In this document: positions 44,428 to 52,909 of the stretch, in pieces
Layout of the letters: each line of letters opens with the position of its first letter
How positions within the stretch are numbered: the first letter of the stretch is position 1
The notes under the pieces: generated by a model
Database searches by the model: none
What the model saw: the letters and a program-made list of their open reading frames with translations, nothing else
Told to the model about the DNA's origin: nothing
From: Bog-473 sp963756025
GTDB taxonomy: Bacteria; Actinomycetota; Acidimicrobiia; Acidimicrobiales; RAAP-2
Direction of reading: 5' to 3'
NCBI GenBank assembly: GCA_963756025.1
Contig: CAVWMF010000009.1
Coordinates: 584,761-648,760 of the forward strand
Length of the DNA: 64,000 nucleotides
Made by a program: the position numbers and the translations under genes

Positions 44428-44694
44428 ATGGTGACCAAGCGCTCGGTTTCCTTGGCTGACGATGTGGCGACTGCCGTCGAAGAGGCAGCCAAGCAGGATG
44501 GCGTCTCCTTCAGCGCGTGGTTGTCCAATGCCGCAGAGAAACAGCTCCAGGTGCGTCAGGGGCTACGTGGTGTCGCAGCCTGGGAGGGCGAAACCGGCTC
44601 GCTCAGCGCCGAGGAATTGGCGGCGGGCGAAGCGCTCCTGGCTCGCCTCCGGTCCGGTGTCTCCGGGGTAGCTTCCCGGGTCCGGCGCCGTTGA
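44428..44694 (+). CDS. Ribbon-helix-helix (CopG-like) antitoxin
   Basis: The 88-residue protein begins with the beta strand TKRSVSLADDVATAVEEAA of a ribbon-helix-helix DNA-binding domain. It is followed by a toxin-neutralising tail containing GLRGVAAWEGETGSLSAEE, the pattern of VapB-type antitoxins paired with PIN toxins in mycobacteria. It is intact, while the downstream toxin is not. The toxin start is four bases after this stop. Confidence 0.78.
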   Translation: MVTKRSVSLADDVATAVEEAAKQDGVSFSAWLSNAAEKQLQVRQGLRGVAAWEGETGSLSAEELAAGEALLARLRSGVSGVASRVRRR

Positions 44695-44698
44695 ATCC

Positions 44699-45098
44699 GT
44701 GAGCCCGGCCCGCCGGGAAGGATTGGTCTACGGGGTCGCGGCCCTCCACGCGGCGGCCAGAGGGGATCGCATGATGTGGGCGTTGCACCGGGCGGCCCTG
44801 TCGAACGGAATCGTGCCCGTCATCCCGGCGGTTGCGGTGGCCGAGGCGTACCGGACCGAAGCGCGGGGAGATCGCATCGCTGAGTTGTTGGACGGGACCG
44901 AGGTCGAACCGTTCAACAGTGAGGCCGCCCGCCGATCGGGAGAGCTGGCCGCTCGATGCGATACCACCGATCTCGCCGTGCATCGCCGTCATCGAGCTCG
45001 CTGATCGACGCAACTGCGCCGTGGTGGCTCAGCGCCAAGCCGTACTGCGGAGCGCAGCGACCCTCCTCGGGCATGAGCTGGTCCTCTACGCCGTCTGA
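44699..45098 (+). pseudogene. Decayed VapC-type PIN-domain toxin
   Basis: From GTG 44699 the frame reads LVYGVAALHAAARGDRMMWALHRAAL, recognisable as a PIN toxin of the type LVYDAGALIAAERGDR, but the first catalytic aspartate (normally in VYD) is glycine here. After ARCDTTD the frame stops early; the continuation IAVIELADRRNCAVV and the end LGHELVLYAV are in the +1 frame, near 44975. The usual TSDP(D)DL motif holding later acidic residues is not found. A lost active-site residue plus a frame break suggests a dead toxin, though one shift could be a sequencing error. Confidence 0.65.
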
Positions 45099-45289
45099 GT
45101 GAACCGGCCCAGCCGTCGCAGCGCCCCCGCGAGGGAACGCTCGACGGCGAACAATTCGCGGGCCATGTCCTCGTCGCCCCCGGCCTGCGCCGATTCGGCC
45201 ATGGTCGAGACGCGGTCGTAGAGCTCTTTAAGGGTTGACGACAAGGAAGAGAGTTCGGCCGCAGATGTCATCTCCTGATGATGGCCCAA
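45086..45289 (-). CDS. Small hypothetical protein, 67 residues
   Basis: A short helical protein with the pattern LKELYDRVSTMAE, GGDEDMARELFAVERSLAGALRRL, similar in style to small conserved actinobacterial proteins of unknown function. ATG 45289 and ATG 45271 are both possible; AGGAG sits directly against the second ATG, too close to act well, so the first is kept. It overlaps the end of the decayed toxin on the other strand by 13 bases. Confidence 0.55.
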   Translation of the reverse strand: MGHHQEMTSAAELSSLSSTLKELYDRVSTMAESAQAGGDEDMARELFAVERSLAGALRRLGRFTQTA

Positions 45290-45311
45290 GCGGATACCCC
45301 TGCCCGACCCC

Positions 45312-46760
45312 TCAGGTCCGCCGGAGCCGGTTGCGGTCCGTCGTCACCCCGGCGGCTGCCTTGGCCACCGCCAGCTTGCGGGCCCGTGAGATGGCCCCCG
45401 CGCTCTTCGGGTGCGCCGGGGCGACCCAGCGGAAGTTCCCCGGTGTCCCTTCGAGCCGCCACCCGCCGAAGGTCTTGAGGGCATGGTGCTCGGGGCACAT
45501 GCGCACCAGATTGTCGAGCTCGGTGGGTCCGTCCTCGTTGTAGTCGATGAAGACGTGATCTCGTTCGAGCCCGAGGCGCTTGGCGCAGCCCGGCACACAA
45601 CAGGTCCGGTCGCGCACAATCAAGGCGGCGTCGACCGCTTTGGCCACGCTGCGATCGGCCCGGGTCACCGTCTTTATGTCGAAGCCCTCTTTGACCAAGA
45701 AGCGCAGGGCGGCGTCGCCCAGCAGTTCGACCCCGGCGGCCACCGAGACCGGGCCGATGCCCTCGATCTCGCACAGCTCGTCGCCCTCTGTCGTCCCCCG
45801 GCGCAAGGCCTCGGCGTCGATGATGACCAGGGCCTCGACCCGGGTCCTCCTCTGCGAGCCCGAGCCGGGGCGAGAGCTCGAAGTCGGGCCGCCGCTCGAA
45901 GTCGGGCCGCCGCTCGAGGGGGAGCCGGAATGGTTCCGGGCGTCGGCACCGGCGCCGGCGATCAGGTCGAAGAAGGCATCGAGGCGGTGCGTCTCGAGGG
46001 AGGCCCCGTCTTTGGACCCGGCGGCCTTCCAGCGGGCCTTGGCCTCGGCTTCGAGGCGGGGGGCGACAGAGGCCCACTCGGCCTCGTCGCAGAAGAACTC
46101 GCCTCGTACCCCGCCTTCGGGGCACTGGCGCCAGCGCAAGTGGCGCCGCTCGTGCACCTTGGCCCGCCGGGTCGCTTCGCTCTCCTTGCTGCGTGCCGCG
46201 GCGCGCAGGCGAGAGGCGGTGTCGCTCAGCTCTTGATGGGTCGCCCCGGCCCCGGCCAGGTCCAAGAGGGCCTTGGCACTCCCCGGGGCGGCCGCTTCGG
46301 TGTCACCGATCACTTTGAGCTCGGCGGAGGAGAGCCCGCCTTGGTGCAGGGCCTTGGTCAGGCCCGCATCGGCCCGGGCCCGCTTGGCCGAGGCCAGACG
46401 GTCCTTGGCGACCGAGGGAGAGGCCCCGGCGAGTGCACCCAGCCAGTCCGCCGCGGTGCCGTGGCCGGTCTTGGCGTGGGCCCCGGTCTCGACCACTCTC
46501 GGGGTCAACAGGGCGAGGCCCGACGCACAGACACGTTCGCCCTGGGCGAACAGGTCCACCAGGTGGCGGGCCTCGTCCCCCGACAAAGATGCCGGAGCCG
46601 CCGTGCGCACCACGCCCTGGAGGCCAACCACGGCGGCGCGCACGGTGGCCAGCGCACGGTCGAAGCTGCATCCATCGGAGCCGGAACCGGAGCCGGAGCC
46701 GGAGCCGGAGCCGGATCCGGAGCCATCGGAACCGGGAAGGTCAGAAGCGGGAAGGGCCAC
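45312..46760 (-). CDS. DUF222/13E12-type HNH endonuclease
   Basis: The 482-residue protein has a DUF222 helical region (about 30-260) and a C-terminal HNH domain (about 385-450) with CCVPGC, LERDHVFIDYNEDGPTELDN and MCPEHHALK. Such genes are multi-copy in many actinobacteria, often called 13E12 repeat proteins, and behave as mobile or selfish elements. Two low-complexity parts are notable: a Gly-Ser run at residues 12-29 and a Ser/Gly-rich stretch near 277-303 (SSGGPTSSGGPTSSSRPGSGS). It may be functional. Confidence 0.87.
   Translation of the reverse strand: MALPASDLPGSDGSGSGSGSGSGSGSGSDGCSFDRALATVRAAVVGLQGVVRTAAPASLSGDEARHLVDLFAQGERVCASGLALLTPRVVETGAHAKTGHGTAADWLGALAGASPSVAKDRLASAKRARADAGLTKALHQGGLSSAELKVIGDTEAAAPGSAKALLDLAGAGATHQELSDTASRLRAAARSKESEATRRAKVHERRHLRWRQCPEGGVRGEFFCDEAEWASVAPRLEAEAKARWKAAGSKDGASLETHRLDAFFDLIAGAGADARNHSGSPSSGGPTSSGGPTSSSRPGSGSQRRTRVEALVIIDAEALRRGTTEGDELCEIEGIGPVSVAAGVELLGDAALRFLVKEGFDIKTVTRADRSVAKAVDAALIVRDRTCCVPGCAKRLGLERDHVFIDYNEDGPTELDNLVRMCPEHHALKTFGGWRLEGTPGNFRWVAPAHPKSAGAISRARKLAVAKAAAGVTTDRNRLRRT
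46676..46730 (-). repeat. Hexanucleotide microsatellite near the start of the HNH gene
   Basis: About nine copies of a CCGGAG-type unit, with a few variant bases, encode the Gly-Ser run at residues 12-29 of the HNH protein on the minus strand. Because the unit is six bases, slippage would change length without breaking the frame. Confidence 0.8.
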
Positions 46761-46914
46761 ACGAGAACCCTAAAGAGGGGGTGTGACAGACGGAGAGGGA
46801 CAGAGGGAGGGTGGCCCCCGAAGCGCAGGCCGGTTGGCTGAAGGAGGGGTAGCCTTCGAGCGAACAACGAGTAACGAGCAGCGGTCAAACGAGAGAAGAG
46901 GGGGCGGGGAGAAT

Positions 46915-47460
46915 ATGAGCACGAAGACGAGGAAAAAGGGGATATCCCTCTTTCGGGCCAAGGATGCGGTCGACCTGATGGAGACCGATCTGATGTCGAC
47001 GCCGGAGATGTCGGCCGAGACCCAGGCGTCGTTCGGCGCCAGTATCGCGGCCGGACTGGGCGCCGGAGCCCAGACCAAGGTGCTGCTCCGCCAGAACGAG
47101 GACGAAGGTGGGTTCAGCCTCGTGACCCTGTGGTTCAAGCCGGGCTATCCGCTGCCCCGGCACACGCACAATGTCGACTGTCTCTATTACGTCATCAGCG
47201 GCTCGGCCGTCATGGGCAATCAGACCTTGCGGGCGGGTGACGGTTTCTTCGTGCCCGAGGATGCCCCGTACCAGTACGACGCCGGTCCTGAGGGTGTCGA
47301 AATCCTGGAGATCCGGCACGGCGTGCAGAACTTCGACATGAAGATCCCCGATGCCCGCCCGGAAGTCACCAGCGCGGTGAACGAGCTCGTGGCGGAGCGC
47401 CGCAGCGAGTGGGAGCAGATGCAGGTCAGCCCGACCATGGCGGCCAACACGGCCTCGTAA
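46915..47460 (+). CDS. Cupin-domain protein
   Basis: The 181-residue protein has a single cupin barrel (about 60-145): PGYPLPRHTHNVDCLYYVISG and GDGFFVPEDAPYQYDAG. The first motif keeps HTH but lacks the usual glutamate, and the second has Q/Y where a histidine is normal, so classic metal binding may be lost. The N-terminal 40 residues carry LFRAKDAVDLMETDLMSTPEM, seen in small actinobacterial cupins. GGGGA precedes ATG 46915; the open frame upstream has no similarity. Function unknown. Confidence 0.78.
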   Translation: MSTKTRKKGISLFRAKDAVDLMETDLMSTPEMSAETQASFGASIAAGLGAGAQTKVLLRQNEDEGGFSLVTLWFKPGYPLPRHTHNVDCLYYVISGSAVMGNQTLRAGDGFFVPEDAPYQYDAGPEGVEILEIRHGVQNFDMKIPDARPEVTSAVNELVAERRSEWEQMQVSPTMAANTAS

Positions 47461-47495
47461 GTTCTTCGGGGGCCGCCCCGGATGCCTTGGGCCGT

Positions 47496-47527
47496 ACCGG
47501 CGGGCCACCGGCGGGCCACCGCCCGCC
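47496..47527. repeat. 11-bp direct repeat running into a 7-bp hairpin before hisD
   Basis: ACCGGCGGGCC occurs twice head to tail (47496-47506, 47507-47517). The second copy overlaps a hairpin GGCGGGC / GCCCGCC with loop CACC (47510-47527). It lies in the 144-base gap between the cupin gene and hisD. It could end the cupin transcript or be a his-operon leader element; nothing distinguishes these. Confidence 0.4.
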
Positions 47528-47604
47528 TGACGGCCACCGGCGCCGGTCGATCCGCCCTGCGTACGCCCAGAAGGGTCACGCATCGCCAGTAGCCTTGGCT
47601 CCTC

Positions 47605-48958
47605 ATGTCCCTCCGCGTGCTCGATCTCCGTGGCGCCCAGCCACCCTTCGATCACCTCCTCCCGCGCCCGGCCGATCCGGGCGTCGACGTGCACGAGGCG
47701 GTCGCCGAGGTCCTGCGCCGCGTCCGTACCGACGGCGACGAGGCGGTCGTCGAGTTCACCCGGAGGTTCGACCGGGTCGACCTGACCACGATCCGCGTCC
47801 CGCCGCACGAGATCACCGCCGCCCTCGAGCGGATCGACCCCGCTCTGCGCAGCGCCCTCGAGCTGGCGTATGCCCGGATCGTGGCGTACCACTCCGAGGA
47901 GGGGACGCCCCCCGGCGTCTTCGAGTCGGGTGGCGTCAGCGTGGAGCACCTGACGCGCCCCGTGGGCCGCGCCGGCATCTACGCGCCGGGCGGGCGGGCT
48001 CGATACCCCTCGACCGTCCTCATGTGCGCCGCCCCCGCCCGGGTGGCCGGCGTGCCCGACATCGCGCTGTGCGTGCCCCCGGCGGCGGACGGCAGGGTCG
48101 ACGATGCCACGTTGGCGGCGGCAGCCATCGCCGGCATCAGCGAGGTGTACCGGATCGGCGGTGCCCAGGCCGTCGGGGCCATGGCCTACGGCACGGCGAC
48201 AATCCCCCGGGTCGACGTCATCGCCGGCCCCGGCAATGCCTATGTGGCCGAGGCGAAGCGCCAGGTCAGCGGGGTCGTCGGGGTGGCCTCGGCCTTCGCC
48301 GGGCCCTCGGAGATCGTCGTCGTCGCCGGCCCCGGTGCGCCGCCCGAGTTCGTCGCCATCGATCTGGTCGTCCAGGCCGAGCACGGTCCCGACGGCCTGG
48401 CCTGGCTGGTGACGTGGGACGAAGCCCTGTTGGCCGCGGTCAGCGCCGAGGTCGACCGCATCGTGGCGGCCTCACCCCGGCGGGCCGACCTCGAATCCAC
48501 GCTCGCCACCGCGGGGATCGCCTGCCTCGTCGACGGCCCCGTGCGACGCCATGGTGGTCGCCAACACGGTCGCTCCCGAGCACCTCGAGATCATGGTGAC
48601 CGGGGACCTGCTCGATGGACCCGGCGCTCTCCTGGACCTGGTGGAGAATGCCGGCGCGGTGTTCCTCGGCCCGTGGTCGCCCGCCAGCCTGGGCGATTAC
48701 ATCGCCGGGCCCAACCACGTGCTGCCCACCAACCGCACGGCCCGCTTCTCCTCGGCCCTGCGGGCGGACGACTTCCGCCGCCACATCCACGCCGTGACCG
48801 TGACCACCGGGGCGCTCACGCAACTCGGCCCCCCGGTCATCACCCTGGCCGAGACCGAGGGCCTGCCCGCGCACGCCGACTCGGTCCGCCTCCGCCTCGC
48901 CGCCCTGGCCGCGCTCGCCGGCCCGCCGGCCGGACCCGACCCGGGATCCCGGCGATGA
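47605..48958 (+). CDS. hisD: Histidinol dehydrogenase, with a one-base frame shift near 48538
   Basis: Last enzyme of histidine synthesis. The first 310 residues are normal: RPVGRAGIYAPGGRARYPS, GPGNAYVAEAKRQ and SEIVVVAGPGAPPEFVA. At LVDGP the frame breaks; CDAMVVANTVAPEHLEIM and the C-terminal FVD/NHVLPT-type region (AGPNHVLPTNRTARFSS) are in the +1 frame. Deleting one C from the CCCC run at 48537-48540 gives a perfect join (DGPCDAM), typical of a homopolymer error. It is the first gene of the his operon; its stop overlaps hisC as ATGA. Confidence 0.9.
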
Positions 48959-50038
48959 CCCAGCTCCCGCCCATCCGGCCGGACCTCTCCCTCGGCGAGG
49001 GCTACCACTCGCCCCAGGTCGAGGCCGAGGTACGCCTCAACACGAACGAATCGCCCTTCCCACCGCCCGAGAAGTGGAGCCGCGACCTCCTGCGGGCGCT
49101 GGGCGAGGTGTCGTTCCACCGCTATCCGGACCGCCCGGCCACGGAACTGCGTGCGGCCATCGCGGCGCTCCACGGCGTCGAGCCCGACAGAGGTCTTCTG
49201 CGCCAACGGCTCCAACGAGGTGCTCCAGTGCCTCCTGCTGGCCTATGGCGGTCCGGGGCGCAAGGCGGCCCTGTTCGAACCGACGTACGCCCTGCACTCG
49301 CACATCAGCCGGCTGACCGGCACCGACGGTCGTCGAGGGCGGGCGCACCGAGGACTTCCGCATCGACCTCGATGACGCCCGGGCCCTGCTCGACGCGCGA
49401 GCGACCCGAGATCACGTTCATCTGCTCGCCCAACAACCCGACCGGGCGGGCCGAGCCGAGGGAGACCGTCGCCGGCGATCCTCGAGTTCGCTCCGGGCCT
49501 CGTCGTCGTCGATGAGGCGTACGGTCAGTTCTCATCGTGGACCGCCCTCGACCTGCGGGGTGCCCCGAAGGTCCGGCGGTACCCGGGCCTGGTGGTCACC
49601 CGCACGTTCTCCAAGACGTGGGCCATGGCCGGGGCACGCCTGGGCTACCTGGTGGCCGATCCCGTGGTGGTGCAGGCCTGCGAGGCGGTCGTACTGCCGT
49701 ACCACCTGTCGGCGCAGACCCAGCTGGCCGGCCTGCTGGCCCTGGAGTACACCGACGAGATGGAGGCCCGGGTGGCGCTGGTCGCCGAGGAGCGGGGCCG
49801 GGTGGCGGCCGCCCTGGGTGACCTCCCGGTTGAAAGCTGGCCGTCGGATGCCAATTTCATCCTCTTCCGCCCCCTCCACCACAATGCGGACAAGGTATGG
49901 AGCGGCCTCCTCGAGCGCTCCGTGCTCATTCGCAACTGCGCCAGCTGGGACGGCCTGCCCGGGTGCCTGCGGGTGACGATCGGGCGGCCCGACGAGAACG
50001 ACCGATTCCTGAGTGCCTTGGAGGAGTGCCTGCAATGA
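48955..50038 (+). CDS. hisC: Histidinol-phosphate aminotransferase, with four apparent one-base insertions
   Basis: The PLP-dependent enzyme can be read in pieces: RLNTNESPFPPPEKW, then EVFCANGSNEVLQCLLLAY and FEPTYALHSHISRL, then TVVEGGRTEDFRIDLDDAR, then RPEITFICSPNNPTG, then FAPGLVVVDEAYGQF and TRTFSKTWAMAGARLGY with the PLP lysine. Each piece is +1 to the one before. Breaks lie near 49189, 49325, 49398 and 49474, and removing one base at each restores a continuous protein of about 359 residues. Four insertions in 290 bases with all catalytic motifs kept points to poor local sequence quality rather than gene death. Confidence 0.85.
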
Positions 50039-50667
50039 CGACCGAGACCACGACCGGGACTGAGACCGGGACACGAGACCGCCGGGCGGCCAGAGAGCGC
50101 AAGACCAAGGAGACGACGATCGAGGCATCGCTCGAGATCGACGGCACCGGCACCGTCGACGTCAGCACCGGGCTGCCGTTCTTCGACCACATGGTCGAGC
50201 AGCTGGGCCGGCACGCCTCGTTCGACCTGATGGTCCATGCGCAGGGCGACCTGCACGTCGACGCGCACCACACGGTGGAGGACGTCGGGATCGTCCTCGG
50301 GGCCTGCCTGGCCGAAGCCCTGGGCGACAAGCGGGGGATCCGCCGTTTTGCGTCGATGCTGTTGCCCCTCGATGAGGCTCTGATGGAGGTCGCCCTCGAC
50401 CTCTCGGGTCGTCCCTTCCTGGCCTACGACGTCGAGTTCGCGCCCGACGCGGCCGGGCTCGGCTCGCCGCCGTTCGACCCCCAGCTGGCGGAGGAGTTCT
50501 GGCGCGCCTTCGCCACGGCGGGCAACCTCACGCTGCACATCCGGCGCCGGGAGGGCAAGAACACCCACCACATGCTCGAGGCGGGGTTCAAGGGCGTGGC
50601 GCGGTGCCTGCGGGACGCGGTGCGGATCGAGGGGGCGGCGATCCCGTCGACCAAGGGGAGCCTGTGA
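50035..50667 (+). CDS. hisB: Imidazoleglycerol-phosphate dehydratase
   Basis: The 210-residue single-function enzyme (no phosphatase part) shows both metal-binding His clusters: LPFFDHMVEQLGRH, DAHHTVEDVGI and KNTHHMLEAGFKG. The first 25 residues are Thr/Arg-rich and variable. ATG overlaps the hisC stop, and its own stop overlaps hisH as GTGA. Confidence 0.95.
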   Translation: MTTETTTGTETGTRDRRAARERKTKETTIEASLEIDGTGTVDVSTGLPFFDHMVEQLGRHASFDLMVHAQGDLHVDAHHTVEDVGIVLGACLAEALGDKRGIRRFASMLLPLDEALMEVALDLSGRPFLAYDVEFAPDAAGLGSPPFDPQLAEEFWRAFATAGNLTLHIRRREGKNTHHMLEAGFKGVARCLRDAVRIEGAAIPSTKGSL

Positions 50668-51308
50668 GCGGACCGTCCGGCGGCGGCCCCAAAATTGCGG
50701 TGCTCGACTACGGCATAGGGAACCTCCGGTCGGCCGAGAAGGCTCTGCAGCATGTCGGCGCGGCGGCCCGCCTCGTCACCGACCCGGCCGAGGTCGAAGC
50801 GGCCGACGCCGTCGTGCTGCCCGGCGTGGGCGCCTTCGGGGCCTGTGCCCGGGCGCTGGAGGACAGCGGCCTCGCCGCGGCGGCCCGGGGGGCGATCGGC
50901 GCCGGCGTCCCGTTCCTGGCCGTCTGCATCGGCTTCCAACTCCTCTACGAGGGCTCCGACGAGAGCCCCGGGGTGACGGGGCTGGGCGTGTTCGCCGGCC
51001 AGGTGGCGCTGCTGCCGGCGAGCGAGAAGCACCCGCAGATGCAGTGGAACCAGCTCGAGGTGGTCGGCGGCAGCGCCGGCGACGGGGGACCGACACCCCT
51101 GCACGGGTTGGAGGAGAAGCCGTGGGTCTACTTCGTGCACTCCTATGCCCCGCCGGTCGGGCCCGAGACCGTGGCCGTCTGTGACTACGGCGGCCCGGTG
51201 GCCGCGCTGGTGGCTCGCCGGAGCCTGTGGGGGGCGCAGTTCCACCCCGAGAAGTCGGGCCGCACCGGGCTGGCCCTCCTGTCGAACTTCGTCGCGCTCG
51301 CTGCATGA
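50664..51308 (+). CDS. hisH: Imidazole glycerol-phosphate synthase, glutaminase subunit
   Basis: The 214-residue class I glutaminase supplies ammonia to HisF. It has DYGIGNLRS, LPGVGAFG, the nucleophilic cysteine in AVCIGFQLLYEG (usually CLGMQ) and the histidine/glutamate pair in GAQFHPEKS. GTG 50664 overlaps the hisB stop. Confidence 0.94.
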   Translation: MSGPSGGGPKIAVLDYGIGNLRSAEKALQHVGAAARLVTDPAEVEAADAVVLPGVGAFGACARALEDSGLAAAARGAIGAGVPFLAVCIGFQLLYEGSDESPGVTGLGVFAGQVALLPASEKHPQMQWNQLEVVGGSAGDGGPTPLHGLEEKPWVYFVHSYAPPVGPETVAVCDYGGPVAALVARRSLWGAQFHPEKSGRTGLALLSNFVALAA

Positions 51309-51318
51309 GGTGGCGGGC

Positions 51319-52113
51319 GTGATCCTGTATCCAGCCATCGATCTGCGCGACGGGGGAGCCGTGCGGTTGACCCAGGGCGACTTCGACCGGGAGCAGCGGT
51401 ACGGTGACCCGTTGGAGCTGGCCGCCACCTACATCGAGGGCGGCGCGTCCTGGATCCACGTGGTGGACCTCGATGCGGCCCGCACCGGTGTGCCGCACGA
51501 GCGCAAGACCCTGGCCCGCATCGTCGAGCTGGCCTCCGGGGCGGGCGGGGCGGGCGGGGCGGGCGTGAAGGTGCAGACCGGCGGGGGGATCCGCCGTGAG
51601 GACGACGTGGCGGCCGTGCTCGATGTGGGCGTGGCCCGGGTCGTGATGGGTACGGCCGCCCTGGAGGATCCGGCGCTTGCCGCACGGTGCGCCCGGCGTT
51701 GGCCCCGGCAGGTCGCGGTCGGGCTGGACTACGTCGTGCGACCCGACGGTGTCGCCGAGGCCCGGGCGCACGGGTGGGAGGAGGGCTCGGGGCGGACCCT
51801 GCCCGAGCTCCTGGCGCTGTGGGCGGACGAGCCGCTCGGCGCCGTGGTGGCCACCGCGATCGCCCGCGACGGGATGCTCGGAGGCAGTGACCTCGTGGGC
51901 TTGGGCGCATTGCTGGACCAGGCCGCACCCGGCGCGCTTGCGGTCATCGCATCGGGCGGCGTGGGGACACTCGACGACCTGCGGGACCTGGCTGCACTCG
52001 TCGCCCCCGACGCGGCTGCGCGCAGGCTGGAGGGCGTCATCGTCGGCAAGGCTCTGGTCGAAGGGCGTTTCAGCGTGAAGGAGGCGATCGCCGCGTGCGC
52101 AGCGTCCGGCTGA
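51319..52113 (+). CDS. hisA: ProFAR isomerase HisA
   Basis: The 264-residue TIM-barrel isomerase has catalytic aspartates D8 (PAIDLRDG) and D137 (VGLDY), and phosphate-binding TGGGI and ASGGVG. GTG 51319 is favoured because GAGGTGG lies six bases upstream; GTG 51310 is possible. A Gly-Ala repeat (GAGGAGGAG) sits at about 75-82. In many actinomycetes this gene is priA, serving both histidine and tryptophan paths. Here a separate trpF exists, so the dual role is not required. Confidence 0.9.
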   Translation: MILYPAIDLRDGGAVRLTQGDFDREQRYGDPLELAATYIEGGASWIHVVDLDAARTGVPHERKTLARIVELASGAGGAGGAGVKVQTGGGIRREDDVAAVLDVGVARVVMGTAALEDPALAARCARRWPRQVAVGLDYVVRPDGVAEARAHGWEEGSGRTLPELLALWADEPLGAVVATAIARDGMLGGSDLVGLGALLDQAAPGALAVIASGGVGTLDDLRDLAALVAPDAAARRLEGVIVGKALVEGRFSVKEAIAACAASG

Positions 52114-52874
52114 TCCCGTGCCTCGACGTGACGGATGGCCGGGTGGTCAAGGGTGTCCGGTTCGTCGACCTCACCGATGAGGGCGACCCGGTCGAATTGG
52201 CGGCCCGCTATGACGCCGAGGGGGCCGACGAGCTCACGTTCCTCGACATCACCGCCTCGTCCGACGGCCGCGACACGATGGTCTCGGTCGTGGCCCGCAC
52301 GGCCGAGCAGGTGTTCATCCCCCTCACGGTCGGCGGCGGGGTGCGCGAGACCGAGGATGCGCGCCGGCTGCTCCGGGCGGGGGCGGACAAGGTGGCGGTG
52401 AACACCGCCGCGGTCGAACGGCCGGACCTGGTCCGCGACATCGCGGACGAGTTCGGCACGCAGTGCGCCGTGGTCGCCATCGACGCCCGGGCCCGCTCGG
52501 GCGCCGGGGGCGCCGGGGGCGGGTGGCAGGTCTACACCCACGGGGGCCGGCGCCCGACCGAGCTCGACGTCGTCGCCTGGGCCATCGAGTGCGCCGCCAA
52601 CGGTGCCGGGGAAATTCTGCTCACCTCCATGGACCGTGACGGCACCAGAGATGGTTTCGACCTGGAGCTCGTGGCCACGGTGGTCGACGCCGTGGGGATC
52701 CCGGTGGTGGCGTCAGGGGGCGTGGGTACGCTGCAGCATCTCGTGGAAGGGGCCACGGTTGGCGGGGCTGATGCGGTGCTGGCGGCGTCCATCTTCCATC
52801 GCCGGGAGTTCACGCTCGGCCAGGCCAAGGCCTACATGGCCGAACACGGGGTGCTGGTCCGCCCCACCCCCTGA
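52095..52874 (+). CDS. hisF: Imidazole glycerol-phosphate synthase, cyclase subunit
   Basis: The 259-residue TIM barrel has catalytic D11 (IPCLDV) and D130 (VAIDAR), plus LTVGGGVR and ASGGVGTLQH. It overlaps the end of hisA by 19 bases and starts with GTG. Together with HisH it forms imidazole glycerol-phosphate and AICAR. Confidence 0.95.
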   Translation: MRSVRLIPCLDVTDGRVVKGVRFVDLTDEGDPVELAARYDAEGADELTFLDITASSDGRDTMVSVVARTAEQVFIPLTVGGGVRETEDARRLLRAGADKVAVNTAAVERPDLVRDIADEFGTQCAVVAIDARARSGAGGAGGGWQVYTHGGRRPTELDVVAWAIECAANGAGEILLTSMDRDGTRDGFDLELVATVVDAVGIPVVASGGVGTLQHLVEGATVGGADAVLAASIFHRREFTLGQAKAYMAEHGVLVRPTP

Positions 52875-52909
52875 CCTGCGTACGGGCGTGCGTGCGGTAC
52901 CGTGCCTAG

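Noticed and set aside
49185..49480. Programmed ribosomal frameshifting in hisC
   Set aside because: Four separate shifts, no slippery heptamers or stimulators seen, and no precedent for hisC; sequence error is simpler.
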